A DNA stretch of 64,000 bases from Streptomyces sp. CB01635 (GCF_002803065.1 NZ_NNBL01000005.1:1-64000), one strand, 5' to 3'; shown: positions 42,999-51,377, numbered from the stretch's first letter. Numbers and translations are program-made. Notes: generated by a model from the letters alone, not told the origin.

Positions 42999-43138
42999 GA
43001 GAACTCATTCCCTTCATGTCCTTGTCCGGAGGGCCTTCTCTGCCTCGCTCCAGAGCGACTGTCACCCCACCGACGAAGACGAACCCCCCGGATCGACACC
43101 GGGCAGCGAAAAAGTTCGCCGGATGTGCACGACGTCCG

Positions 43139-44386
43139 TCACAGCTCGTCGTTTCCGCTGGTCAGATCCCGGATCCGGCTTGTCAGATAGCGGCGCTCGG
43201 CCTCCGTCGGCGCCAGTTTCACCGCTTCCTCGTACGCGTGCCTGGCCTCGGCCCTCCGGCCGGAACGGCGAAGCAGGTCGGCCCGGGTCGCGGGCAGCAG
43301 GTGGTAGCCGTCGAGCCGCCCTGACGCGGCCAGCTCGTCGACCAGCGCCAGGCCGGCCGGGATGCCGTCCGCCATCGCGACCGCCACCGCCCGGTTCAGC
43401 TCGACCACCGGGGACGGGGCCAACCGGGCCAGCTCCGCGTACAGGACCGCGATCTGCGGCCAGTCCGTGCTCTCCGCGTCGGGCGCGGTGGCATGACAGG
43501 CGGCGATCGCGGCCTGCACCTGGTACGGCCCAGTGCGCCTCGTGGCCAGCGCCTCGTCAAGGGTCTCCACCCCCTCGGCGATCAGCCCCTGATCCCACCG
43601 GCGCCGGTCCTGCTTCTCCAGTGTGACGAGCACGCCGTCGGACGTACGGGTCATGCGCCGCGCCTCGTGCAGCAGCATCAGGGCGAGCAGCCCGCGTGGC
43701 TCGGGTTCGCCGGGCATCAGCCGGATCAGGACCCGGGACAGCCGGATCGCTTCGGCGGTCAGCGCCCGCCGGTCGTCCGCGCCCTCGTCGTCGTACCCCT
43801 CGTTGAAGATCAGGTAGAGCACCGCGAGGACGGCGGCGAGTCGCTGCGGGAGCAGGTCGGCGGGTGGCACGCGGTACGGGATGCCGGCCTCGGCGATCTT
43901 GCGTTTGGCGCGGACCAGGCGCTGCGCCATCGTCGGCTCGGCCGTCAGGAAGGCGCGGGCGATCTCGGCGGTGCTCAGCCCGGCCAGCGTGCGGAGGGTG
44001 AGCGCGACCCGGGCGGGGAAGGCCAGCGCCGGATGGCAGCAGGTGAAGATCAGCCGCAACCGCTCGTCCGGGATGTCCTCCACCGGCGGTTCGTCCGGGT
44101 CGCGGGTGATCACGGCGAGCTGGCGCAGCTTGGCCGCGCCGGCGGCGTCGCGCCGCAGCCGGTCGGTGGCGCGGTTGCGGGCGGTGGTGGTGAGCCATGC
44201 GCCGGGGCGGCGCGGCACGCCGTCGCGCGCCCAGGTCGTCAGCGCTGCGGCGAACGCGTCCTGCGCGCAGTCCTCGGCCAGGTCCCAGTCGCCCGTCGTC
44301 CCGATCAGGGTCGCGACCACCTGGCCCCACTCGTCCCGGAACGCCTCGTCGACGGCCGTCCGGACCCGGTCGTCCGGCGCGGTCAT
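43139..44386 (-). CDS. ECF sigma factor with C-terminal extension (ECF42-type)
   Basis: The 415-residue protein begins MTAPDDRVRTAVDEAFRDEW. Sigma region 2 includes DWDLAEDCAQDAFAAALTTW, followed by RRPGAWLTTTARNRATDRLR; the region 4 HTH is GLSTAEIARAFLTAEPTMAQ. A long helical TPR-like C-terminal domain of about 200 residues follows (LLALMLLHEARR, LARLAPSPVVELNRAVAVAM). This fusion, with a co-transcribed YCII (DGPF) protein, defines ECF42. The preceding YCII gene overlaps by four bases. No anti-sigma factor is present; the C-domain is thought to regulate such sigma factors. Confidence 0.9.
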   Translation of the reverse strand: MTAPDDRVRTAVDEAFRDEWGQVVATLIGTTGDWDLAEDCAQDAFAAALTTWARDGVPRRPGAWLTTTARNRATDRLRRDAAGAAKLRQLAVITRDPDEPPVEDIPDERLRLIFTCCHPALAFPARVALTLRTLAGLSTAEIARAFLTAEPTMAQRLVRAKRKIAEAGIPYRVPPADLLPQRLAAVLAVLYLIFNEGYDDEGADDRRALTAEAIRLSRVLIRLMPGEPEPRGLLALMLLHEARRMTRTSDGVLVTLEKQDRRRWDQGLIAEGVETLDEALATRRTGPYQVQAAIAACHATAPDAESTDWPQIAVLYAELARLAPSPVVELNRAVAVAMADGIPAGLALVDELAASGRLDGYHLLPATRADLLRRSGRRAEARHAYEEAVKLAPTEAERRYLTSRIRDLTSGNDEL

Positions 44387-44727
44387 TCCCAGACCGGGCG
44401 GATCTCGACGCCACCCCAGCGCGCGTACGGATGGCCCTCGGCGATCGCGATCGCCTCGTCCAGGTCCGCGCACTCGACGATGACGAAGCCGCCGACGAAG
44501 TCCTTGGTCTCCGCGAACGGGCCGTCCGACACCAGGGTTTCGCCGTCCCGGACCCGGACCGTGGTCGCGTCCACCACCGGACGCAGCCGCGCGCCGACGA
44601 GCATGCCGCCCCGCCGGTCGAGATCCGCGAGCCAGGCCCGGTGTACGGGATCCGCCTCGAGTTCCTCGTTGCTGGGCGAAACCTTCTCGTCGTCGCAGAT
44701 GAGCAGCACGTACTTCACCCTGTTCAT
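44383..44727 (-). CDS. YCII/DGPF-domain protein, partner of the ECF sigma factor
   Basis: The 114-residue protein begins MNRVKYVLLICDDEKVSPSN and carries LVSDGPFAETKDFVGGFVIV, the DGPF signature, and ends EGHPYARWGGVEIRPVWE. The stop and the sigma start overlap (ATGA), so they are co-translated. DGPF proteins are the constant genomic partners of ECF42 sigma factors; the biochemical role is not known. The start has GGGGGCAG upstream. Confidence 0.92.
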   Translation of the reverse strand: MNRVKYVLLICDDEKVSPSNEELEADPVHRAWLADLDRRGGMLVGARLRPVVDATTVRVRDGETLVSDGPFAETKDFVGGFVIVECADLDEAIAIAEGHPYARWGGVEIRPVWE

Positions 44728-44783
44728 TCTGCCCCCGATGCGGCCGGCGTGAGAGCCGCGCAGCGCGGCGGACGTACGGAGAA

Positions 44784-45131
44784 TCAGCCTGGGCGCAGGG
44801 CGTCTGCACAGTCGGAACGGCGGGAGATGCAGTGGATGTCGACCTGCGCAAGCTGCGTTATTTCGTGGTCGTGGCCGAAGAGGCACCCGTCGTGCTCACC
44901 GGCGTCGTGCACCACGGTGATACCGGGGTGCTGCGGCATGGCGAGGGTGGACGCCTCCCGCTGGAAGCGCCGTACAGCGCCCGAGCCCATCAGGGGCGGC
45001 AGCACCTTCACCGCCACATCGCGCCGCAGCAACGAGGAGTCGCGCCCCAGCCACACCTCTCCCATGCCGCCGCGGCCGAGCAGTTCCTTCAGCTCATAGC
45101 GCCCGGCGAACGTCACACCGGAAAGCTCCAT
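44784..45131 (-). pseudogene. N-terminal fragment of a Hanks-type Ser/Thr protein kinase
   Basis: The frame from ATG 45131 (MELSGVTFAGRYELKELLGR) holds the glycine loop GRGGMGEVWLGR, the ATP lysine in DVAVKVLPP and the alpha-C region RFQREASTLA, and reaches GITVVHDAGEHDGCL. There it breaks, at about 44882, into the reverse of a LysR start. The HRD catalytic loop, DFG and the rest of the kinase are missing, so it is inactive. Confidence 0.85.
44832..44882 (+). pseudogene. First 17 codons of a LysR gene, cut at a deletion joint
   Basis: GTG 44832 starts VDLRKLRYFVVVAEE, the classic LysR N-terminus, but the HTH never follows: after GAAGAG at 44880-44882 the sequence is the antisense of the kinase fragment. 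The regulator was lost by the same event that truncated the kinase. Confidence 0.75.
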
Positions 45132-45302
45132 CCGCACCCCCGTCCGGACCGGTCACGCGGCCTTCGCGGCGTCCGTCCGAAGTACTGAACCTACGCCAGG
45201 AGCACACCGCGTGAGGGGCTGTGAGTTTGATCGGAGACACGTCAGTGAGGGCAGCCGACGCCGGCCCGGGCACCGGCAGTTCCCGGGCCGGCGAAGGGGA
45301 CG

Positions 45303-46202
45303 TCAGTCCTGGTGGACGACGTTCGTGCCGGGTCCGCCCGAGAGGGTGTCCGTGCCGGCTCCCCCGTACAGCTTGTCGTTACCGCTGTTCCCGTAGATCG
45401 TGTCGTCGCCGGCTTCGCCGTACAGAACGTCGTCGCCCTTGCCGCCGTACAGGTAGTCGCTCCCGTCGCCGCCGCGGATCGTGTCGTTGTCGTCGCCGCC
45501 GGACAGGCTCTGCCTGTCCGCACCCCCGTAGATCAAGTCGCGGCCGGCACCGCCGTCGACGGCGCTGTCCTCGCCCCTGGAGTGGATGGTGTCGTTGCCG
45601 ATGCCGCCCTGCGCGACGGTCCCGTCGGCGGCGTCGATCGTGTCGTTGCCGTCACCGCCGAGCACCACCGTGACCGGACCCACGGAGAGGTTGTCGTCGC
45701 CCGCTCCACCAGTGACGCCATTGCCCTGGACGCCGCCGGTCTCGGTCAGGGTGTCCTTGCCGTCGCCCATGTCGATCGAGGCGAAGTTGTACGTCTCGTC
45801 GGTCTGGTTGTCGTAGGTGAGGACATCGTTGCCATCACCGAGGGACAACTCGAGGGAGGCGTACGGGTCCTGGCTGTCCACCGTGGTGATCGTGCAGGTG
45901 ATCTGGGTCTGGTCCGTGCTGCTCGGGTACGAGCAGCCGTCGCCCGCGCCGATCGTGACCACGTCGTCGATGACGTACGTGATGTCAGCTCCGTCCTTCG
46001 ACGCTGTGACGGTCACGTCGTTGGTCTGACCGGGGGCGGCGGTGTAGGCGACCGCACGGCCGTCGATCGCGGCGGTGGCCGGCGACGTCGCGGCACCGGC
46101 CGTACCGGCCAGCAGGACGGGACCGGTGAGCCCCGCACCGACAACCAACATCACCGCCGACGCGGCGCGCAGCGTACGGCGGCTTATGGGACGAGAGTGC
46201 AT
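45303..46202 (-). CDS. Secreted RTX-type calcium-binding repeat protein
   Basis: The 299-residue protein from ATG 46202 (GGAGG seven bases upstream) starts with a signal peptide (MHSRPISRRTLRAASAVMLV, cut near AGAAT). The middle is a beta-rich region with two cysteines. From about residue 150 to the end there are tandem GGxGxDxxx-type nonapeptides, such as GGDGNDTI, GGAGRDLIYGGAD, GGDGSDYLYGG and GGAGTDTLSGGPG. These form calcium-stabilised beta rolls. No lipase or protease domain is visible, so the role is structural or adhesive by inference. Confidence 0.88.
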   Translation of the reverse strand: MHSRPISRRTLRAASAVMLVVGAGLTGPVLLAGTAGAATSPATAAIDGRAVAYTAAPGQTNDVTVTASKDGADITYVIDDVVTIGAGDGCSYPSSTDQTQITCTITTVDSQDPYASLELSLGDGNDVLTYDNQTDETYNFASIDMGDGKDTLTETGGVQGNGVTGGAGDDNLSVGPVTVVLGGDGNDTIDAADGTVAQGGIGNDTIHSRGEDSAVDGGAGRDLIYGGADRQSLSGGDDNDTIRGGDGSDYLYGGKGDDVLYGEAGDDTIYGNSGNDKLYGGAGTDTLSGGPGTNVVHQD

Positions 46203-46416
46203 TGCATTGCCTCCATGAGGAGTATGTGCCTCTAACAGCTACATGTGACTCCCGTGCTATTCGCTTGGTTGCGTTGCCGGTTGGCAGGAAATGCGCCTCA
46301 CAGGTTCATCAAAGACGTCGGAGACGGCCATGAACTGCGGCTACCAGTAAGGCGATCAATAATTGGCCAATTCTTTCTTCAGTGGCGGTCCAACTCGGGT
46401 TCACTCATTGGCCTCA

Positions 46417-47742
46417 TCATGTCTCTGAGCCGTCATACTTCAGCGCGACGTCTGCAGTTCCGGACGACGGACCTCCGTAAGGCTCCTCGCTCCGACGATT
46501 GTTGGGGGTGCGCGGCGTGCGGTAGGCGCGGAGGGAGGCGTTGGTCGCTGCCACCGTCGCGACCGCCAGCGTGGCGGACAGGCCACCGGCGACCAGGGCG
46601 AAGGGGGCGGAGGTCGCCGACGCCATCAACCCGCCCCGGAAATTGCCGAGTTCGGGGCCCGCGACACCGATGACGTGTTCCACGGAGGAGACTCTCCCCC
46701 GGTACGCGTCCGGGGTCTCCAACTGAACCAGCGCACTGCGGGTGACCACGGAGACGGTGTCGGCGGCACCCGCCACGGCCAGGCAGCCGAGGGCCGGCCA
46801 CAGCGGCCCGGAGAGGCCGAAGCCGGCCAGCGCCAGGCCCCAGACGGCAGCCGCACCCAGCTGGACCAGGCCGCCGCGGCGCCAGCGTGTCACCGTGCCG
46901 GAGAGGAGGCCGGCCGTGATCCCGCCTACCGCGATGGCCGAGAGGAACAGGCCGAGGGTCTGCGGGTTGCCGCCGAAGCGGATCTCGTTCACCAGCGGGA
47001 ACAGCGCGATCGGCATGGCGAGGAGCGTCGCGGACAGGTCGGTGACCATCGAGCCCCACAGTGTCGGGCGACGCAGGACGATCCGCCGACCGCCGCGCTC
47101 CGGGCGCCGCTTGGCGACAGCCGCATCCACACTCTCGGGCCTCATGGCCGGAAGGCTGATCACGGCGAGGATCGAGACCACCGTGGCCACCGCCTGGGCG
47201 GCGTACGCGGCAGGGAGGTCCCAGCGGGCGATGATCAGCCCGGCCAGCAGCGCGGGCCCGGCCAGCATCGCCACCTGGAAGGAGATGTTGGTCAGCGCGA
47301 GACCGGCCGCGACCTGGTCGGCCGGCAGCAGCCGGACCGGGAACGTGCGCCGGGCCGGGGCGCCGAGCGCGCCGCAGGCGGTCCCGGCGGCGACCAGGGC
47401 GAGCAGCAGGAACACGTTCCGGTTGCCCGCCAGGGCCTGAGCCGACAGCCCTGCGGCGACCAGCAGTTGGCCTGCCGTAGTGGCCCGCACCAGCGCCCGG
47501 CGGTCGACACTGTCGGCCAGCGTGCCGCCGATCAGCCCGAACAGCACCATCGGCAGGCCGGTGGCGAGCCCGATGGCGCCGGTGCCCACTGTGCTGCCGG
47601 TCAGCTCCCAGACCTGGGCGAGCACCGCCACGGTCGTTATCTGGCCGCCGAGTTGGGAGGCTGAGGTGCCGATGCACAGGTGCCGGAACGGTCGGCTGCC
47701 ACGCAGCGGGCGGGTGTCGAGGAACCGCGCCCGCGCTTTCAC
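46417..47742 (-). CDS. MFS transporter (macrolide-efflux type)
   Basis: The 441-residue protein starts at GTG 47742 (MKARARFLDTRPLRGS). It has about 12 hydrophobic helices, with IGTSASQLGGQITTVAVLAQ in the first part and GGTLADSVDRRALVRAT as motif A. It is downstream of the MarR gene with a 4-base GTGA overlap, so it is coupled to it and controlled by it. It resembles enterobactin/macrolide exporters. The C-terminal tail is unusually Pro/Ser/Arg-rich. The drug is unknown. Confidence 0.88.
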   Translation of the reverse strand: MKARARFLDTRPLRGSRPFRHLCIGTSASQLGGQITTVAVLAQVWELTGSTVGTGAIGLATGLPMVLFGLIGGTLADSVDRRALVRATTAGQLLVAAGLSAQALAGNRNVFLLLALVAAGTACGALGAPARRTFPVRLLPADQVAAGLALTNISFQVAMLAGPALLAGLIIARWDLPAAYAAQAVATVVSILAVISLPAMRPESVDAAVAKRRPERGGRRIVLRRPTLWGSMVTDLSATLLAMPIALFPLVNEIRFGGNPQTLGLFLSAIAVGGITAGLLSGTVTRWRRGGLVQLGAAAVWGLALAGFGLSGPLWPALGCLAVAGAADTVSVVTRSALVQLETPDAYRGRVSSVEHVIGVAGPELGNFRGGLMASATSAPFALVAGGLSATLAVATVAATNASLRAYRTPRTPNNRRSEEPYGGPSSGTADVALKYDGSET

Positions 47743-48227
47743 TGCGGCGGCTCGGCCAGGTGGTGGCGGATGCGCTCGCGCATCGACCGTTGCTCCAGCG
47801 CCCGCCGCACCTCCTCGACGACAGCGGTCATCGCGTGCGGGGTCTCACCGTCCAGTTCGGCGACCGTCGCGTGCGTGGCCCGCCACTCGGCCTCCAGGAA
47901 CGGCACCAGCGACCGTCCGCGCTCGGTCAGGTTGATCCGCCGGGTGCGGGCGTCGGGCCCCGGTTCGGAGGTGACCAGATCCTCCTTGCGCATGGCGGCG
48001 ATCGTCTGGCTGATCGCGGAGTGCGAGCGGTTCAGGGACTCCGCGAGCTCGCGGATGGTGAGCGGTCCGGTGTGGGCGAGCCGGATCAGCGGGTACGCGA
48101 ACCGCGGCCGCACCCCCTTGATGCCGCGCTCGACGTAGACCTGCTCGATCTCGGCATCCATAGCGGCCAGCAGCTCGTGCAGCGAGTGCCAGGGGTCGGG
48201 CAGCGCAGTGGGGTCGGAAAATGTCAC
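47739..48227 (-). CDS. MarR family transcriptional regulator
   Basis: The 162-residue protein starts at GTG 48227 (VTFSDPTALPDPWHSLHE). The winged HTH is LTIRELAESLNRSHSAISQT, and the wing is KEDLVTSEPGPDARTRRINL. It overlaps the MFS gene by four bases. The operator candidate CAGCGCT-N8-AGCGCTG begins inside the GTG codon, so it would block its own start. The ligand is unknown. Confidence 0.9.
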   Translation of the reverse strand: MTFSDPTALPDPWHSLHELLAAMDAEIEQVYVERGIKGVRPRFAYPLIRLAHTGPLTIRELAESLNRSHSAISQTIAAMRKEDLVTSEPGPDARTRRINLTERGRSLVPFLEAEWRATHATVAELDGETPHAMTAVVEEVRRALEQRSMRERIRHHLAEPPQ

Positions 48228-48248
48228 AGCGCTAATATAACAGCGCTG
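48227..48248. promoter_or_regulatory. MarR operator CAGCGCT-N8-AGCGCTG
   Basis: Perfect 7-base arms flank an AT-rich 8-base spacer (AATATAAC), located immediately at the MarR GTG. Position and symmetry support autoregulation. Confidence 0.75.
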
Positions 48249-48301
48249 ATGCAACAACGCGGAACACGGCGGAACTCGCCGCCTCGGGCGCTTCGACTTG
48301 A

Positions 48302-48323
48302 TAGGCAAGCGAGGAGTTGCCTA
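48302..48323. promoter_or_regulatory. ArsR-type operator TAGGCAA-N8-TTGCCTA
   Basis: Perfect 7-base arms flank an 8-base spacer, 10 bases before the ArsR start, typical of ArsR autoregulation. Confidence 0.75.
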
Positions 48324-48333
48324 CCATTCGGCC

Positions 48334-48642
48334 ATGGCCGACGATCTCTTCAAAGCCTTGGCCGACCCCACCCGCCGCACCATCCTCGACGAGCTCACGG
48401 AGAAGTCCGGACAGACACTGTTCGAGATCTGCGGGCGGCTGAGCATGAAGCACCAGCTCGGTATCTCGCGCCAGGGGGTCTCCCAGCACCTTGCCGTGCT
48501 GGAGGCAGCCGGGCTCGTCGAGACCAGGCGTGAAGGCCGCTACAAGTTCCACGAGCTGAACACGGAGCCACTGCGGCACATCGCCGAGCGATGGCCCGTG
48601 CCCGCGCCCCACACATCCGGACCGGAGGAGAGCACCCCATGA
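48334..48642 (+). CDS. ArsR family transcriptional regulator (non-metal type)
   Basis: This 102-residue protein starts MADDLFKALADPTRRTILDE. The winged HTH includes LFEICGRLSMKHQLGISRQG and VSQHLAVLEAAGLVETRREG. There are no CxC/CxxC metal-binding cysteines of ArsR/SmtB, so it probably responds to an organic ligand. It overlaps the VOC gene by four bases (ATGA). The palindrome just upstream is its likely operator. The ArsR/VOC unit is common in Streptomyces. Confidence 0.92.
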   Translation: MADDLFKALADPTRRTILDELTEKSGQTLFEICGRLSMKHQLGISRQGVSQHLAVLEAAGLVETRREGRYKFHELNTEPLRHIAERWPVPAPHTSGPEESTP

Positions 48643-49031
48643 AGATCCACCTGACCAGCGTCCTCGTCGACGACCAGGCCAAGGCCGAGCGCTTCTACAC
48701 CGAGATCCTCGGCTTCGTGAAGAAGCACGACGTCCCGGTGGGCGAGAAGCACCGGTGGCTGACCGTCGTCTCACCGGACGAGCTCGGCGGCACCGAACTC
48801 CTCCTGGAGCCCGCCGGCCACCCGGCCGTCAAGCCCTTCCGCGACGCGCTCGTCGCGGACGGCATCCCGCTCGCCCAGTTCGCGGTCGACGACGTGCAGG
48901 CGGAGTACGAGCGCCTGAGCAACCTCGGCGTCACCTTCACCCAGGACCCGCTGGAGATGGGCCCCGTCACCACCGCTGTCTTCGACGACACCTGCGGCAA
49001 CCTGATCCAGATCGCGACGGAGCCGCAGTAG
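48639..49031 (+). CDS. VOC family protein
   Basis: The 130-residue protein starts MKIHLTSVLVDDQAKAERFY. It contains LGFVKKHDVPVGEKHRWLTV, LLLEPAGHPAVKPFRDALVA and ends VFDDTCGNLIQIATEPQ. It is encoded with the ArsR regulator (4-base overlap) and is presumably its regulated target. Substrate unknown; the family handles small electrophiles or drugs. Confidence 0.9.
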   Translation: MKIHLTSVLVDDQAKAERFYTEILGFVKKHDVPVGEKHRWLTVVSPDELGGTELLLEPAGHPAVKPFRDALVADGIPLAQFAVDDVQAEYERLSNLGVTFTQDPLEMGPVTTAVFDDTCGNLIQIATEPQ

Positions 49032-49068
49032 ACGCCCGACCCGCCGTGTGCGGGGCCACAAGATGGGG

Positions 49069-49632
49069 CTACGTCTCGTCGGGCTCCGCGGTCGGTGCAT
49101 GGAAACCTGCGAGCAGACCAAGCACCTCGCCGAGTCGCCCGCGCGCCGCCGGGTCCGTGATCACTCCGTCCGTGCCGATCATCCGGCGCTCCACCGGGAT
49201 CCTCGAGCAGGCCGATTCCACGATGTCGGCGCCGGTGTAGCCGAGCACCGTGCGCAGCGTCGCCGCCGCGCCCTCGCCCCGGCCGGGGGCGGCCGCGTTC
49301 ACGAAGGCCACGGGCTTGTCGCAGATCTCGGTGCCACCCACTGTCCAGTCCAGCAGGTTCTTGAACGAACCCGGCAGCGTGCCCGCGTACTCCGGCGTGC
49401 AGATCAAGATCGCGGTCGCCTCCGCGATCGCCGCGCGCAAGCCGGCCACGGGAGTCGGCAACGGATCCGCGTCGTCATCCGGGTTGAAGTGCGGAAGGGC
49501 CGCCAACCCGTCGTACATCACCGTGCGCACCGGCGGGGTGGCCAGGACCTGCACGGTGCGTAGCACAGCCTCGTTGGAGGAGTCGGTCCGCAGGCTTCCG
49601 GACAGCAAAAGGATCGATCGCGGCTCAGACAT
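49069..49632 (-). CDS. NADPH-dependent FMN reductase
   Basis: The 187-residue flavodoxin-like protein starts MSEPRSILLLSGSLRTDSSN (the FMN phosphate loop GSLR). It has the second FMN motif CTPEYAGTLPGSFKNLLDW and AFVNAAAPGRGEG. It reduces FMN, quinones or chromate with NADPH. It is convergent with the VOC gene by 38 bases, and upstream lies a stretch with remnants only. Confidence 0.92.
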   Translation of the reverse strand: MSEPRSILLLSGSLRTDSSNEAVLRTVQVLATPPVRTVMYDGLAALPHFNPDDDADPLPTPVAGLRAAIAEATAILICTPEYAGTLPGSFKNLLDWTVGGTEICDKPVAFVNAAAPGRGEGAAATLRTVLGYTGADIVESACSRIPVERRMIGTDGVITDPAARGRLGEVLGLLAGFHAPTAEPDET

Positions 49633-49784
49633 CAGCCCAACCTATCGGCCCGTTCACCAACCCCGTCGAAGGTACTGCCTAGTTCGGCCGCGAAGGCATC
49701 TGGCCGACCAGCTCGACGAGAACCGCCCTGCCCGCCCGGGTTGACCCGGACCGTTCGACGCGGCCGGCCGGCGCTGCCCGACGG

Positions 49785-49934
49785 TCACATGACTCTCGAG
49801 CGCGGGCTCACGACCGAGTCCGGATCTCCCGAAGTCCATACCGTGTCGCAGGAAGTGCAGGCGAATCTGTTGGAGAGGCCGTCGGTGTGGCAGCCGCAGC
49901 TCGGGCACTGTTCCGTCGTGAAGTATGCGTTCAC
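49785..49934 (-). CDS. Possible 49-residue zinc-ribbon peptide
   Basis: GTG 49934 starts VNAYFTTEQCPSCGCHTDGL, then RFACTSCDTVW and a short polar tail. Two CxxC pairs 16 residues apart would bind one zinc. I do not recognise a family, and no clear ribosome site precedes the GTG. It lies in a region of mobile-element scars, so it may also be a fragment of a transposon zinc finger. Confidence 0.35.
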   Translation of the reverse strand: MNAYFTTEQCPSCGCHTDGLSNRFACTSCDTVWTSGDPDSVVSPRSRVM

Positions 49935-50054
49935 GACATACGAGCGTAGTCGCGCACGCCCTTGATGCTGACGGCAGTTCGTCCGTTTCGTGGCGTCCGA
50001 CGTCTCCGTCGCCGGGCGGATGAGAGTCCGCGGCGGGGCACTTGACGGGCTCGG

Positions 50055-50330
50055 TCAGTCGAAGGTGAACGGGTCCTTCGCCGGTGGCCGCGTGAGGTGA
50101 TCGAACACCCCGTCCGGCACCGGGTCGATCGGCAGCGGCTCGTCCATCTGGTGGCCTTGTGCGCACGGGGCGAACGGCCCCGTGACCGGGTCCAGCAGGG
50201 CGCTCAGATGCGGATCGACGTGATGGACCCACCAGTTCGACATGCCGAGGGCACCGTCGCAGCGCAGCGTCTCTCAGGCCCGCCACAGGGAGTCCAGCCG
50301 GGGCAGCACCTGCGGCCACCGCGGCGCTCC
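50055..50330 (-). pseudogene. DUF4913 protein (conjugative-element type) with an internal stop
   Basis: Reading leftward, the frame gives APRWPQVLPRLDSLWRA, then TGA, then ETLRCDGALGMSNWWVHHVD, PHLSALLDPVTGPFAPC and GHQMDEPLPIDPVPDG. The family reads W.HP..LARLDALWRAWE.LR.D...GMS.W..DH.D. The stop stands where Trp (TGG) is expected. DUF4913 proteins occur in SLP1/pSAM2-like conjugative elements, so this may be the debris of such an element. Any start upstream is unclear. Confidence 0.7.
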
Positions 50331-50439
50331 GGGTCCAGACGCAGGATCACGCGCTGGGCGGACCGAGTCGACCGCTCCTGGCGGCCGTTGGCCTCCACGA
50401 CGGGTGGACGCCGATCCGCCCTGCCGGCGAACCGGCTTC

Positions 50440-50512
50440 TCCTGCCCTGCTCCTCAGGAGTCCGATTCCTCCCGGGCCTGAAGGCCGGGGCATCCTCGGA
50501 GGAATCCGGTGA
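50440..50512. repeat. IS200/IS605-type end remnant
   Basis: CCGGGCCTGAAGGCCGGGGC forms a bulged hairpin flanked by GATTCCTCC and GGAGGAATCC; the arrangement resembles IS200/IS605 ends, such as that near 24.8 kb. No transposase gene is next to it. Only one end seems to remain. Confidence 0.5.
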
Positions 50513-50531
50513 TCCTGGGCCACTCCCACCG

Positions 50532-51377
50532 CTACGATCCGTCATCGCGCACGAAACGCAGATACCGATCCGCGGAGCGCCGGACCGCGGCCGCCCCGTC
50601 GCTGCTGACCACACGGCCCCAGAACGCCCCGTAGATACGCTCGAAAGCGAAAGGTTCGACCAGCGCGAGCGCGCGGCGGATCGTACTCGGGCGCTCCGGA
50701 ATGAAGTTGGGGATGCTGTACATGAAGCTGACCCAGCGCCGGTCCATCACGACCATGAAGATGTCACCGCTGAACAGCGCGCCGTCGCCCTCCGGATCGT
50801 CGGCCCAGTGCAGCACCGTGCCTCCGGCGAAGTGTGTGCCCGCATTGACCAGCGTCATGCCGGGCGCGATTTCGTGGGTGTCGCCGGTCCAGTACTCGAT
50901 CACCGGATCGGGCCGCCCCACCCACTCACGGTCCGCGGCATGGACGTACACCGGCGCGTCGAAGACCTTTCCCCACTCGGTCATCACACCGTAGAAGTGC
51001 GGATGGCTGACGGCGATCGCGTTGACCCCGCCCAAATCCTCGATCTTGGCGGCGAGTTCGTCGTCGAGGTAGCCCACGCAGTCCCACAACACGTTCCCGT
51101 GCGGCGATCGGATCAGCAGGGCACGCTGGCCGACAGCCACCGACGGCTCCGCGCCCACTCCGATGACACCGGGCCCTTCCTCAACGAGCCGCCCGCGTCG
51201 GCCACCGGCGCGCAACTCACCGAGTGATGTCCACCGCTGGCCCTCCCAGCCCACGTACTGCCGCTCGTCCAGACAGACCGGGCAGTCAGCGCGCTGTGCC
51301 CCGTACTGCACACCGCACGTGCAACAGATCGGGAGGCGCAGTCCCGAAACCGCCGCGACCTTCTTCGACGAGGACAC
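50532..51377 (-). CDS. MBL-fold metallohydrolase with an N-terminal zinc ribbon
   Basis: Starting at GTG 51377 (281 residues), it first shows CCTCGVQYGAQRADCPVCLD, a zinc ribbon. The metallo-beta-lactamase fold follows, with WDCVGYLDD, the metal ligands in AVSHPHFYGVM (H.H replacing the usual HxHxDH) and GTHFAGGTVLH, and FSGDIFMV with the bridging Asp. The degenerate HxH without a D/H at the usual spots is noteworthy. Upstream GGGGAGTT supports the start; alternatives at 51380 and 51404 exist. It follows the HAD gene by 41 bases and is probably in one operon. Confidence 0.75.
   Translation of the reverse strand: MSSSKKVAAVSGLRLPICCTCGVQYGAQRADCPVCLDERQYVGWEGQRWTSLGELRAGGRRGRLVEEGPGVIGVGAEPSVAVGQRALLIRSPHGNVLWDCVGYLDDELAAKIEDLGGVNAIAVSHPHFYGVMTEWGKVFDAPVYVHAADREWVGRPDPVIEYWTGDTHEIAPGMTLVNAGTHFAGGTVLHWADDPEGDGALFSGDIFMVVMDRRWVSFMYSIPNFIPERPSTIRRALALVEPFAFERIYGAFWGRVVSSDGAAAVRRSADRYLRFVRDDGS

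Noticed and set aside
43000..43138. Gap between the DUF899 and ECF genes examined for a small gene or RNA
   Set aside because: No hairpin, ORF or repeat of note.
45138..45302. Possible small gene between the kinase fragment and the RTX gene
   Set aside because: No start with a ribosome site and no conserved translation; treated as spacer.
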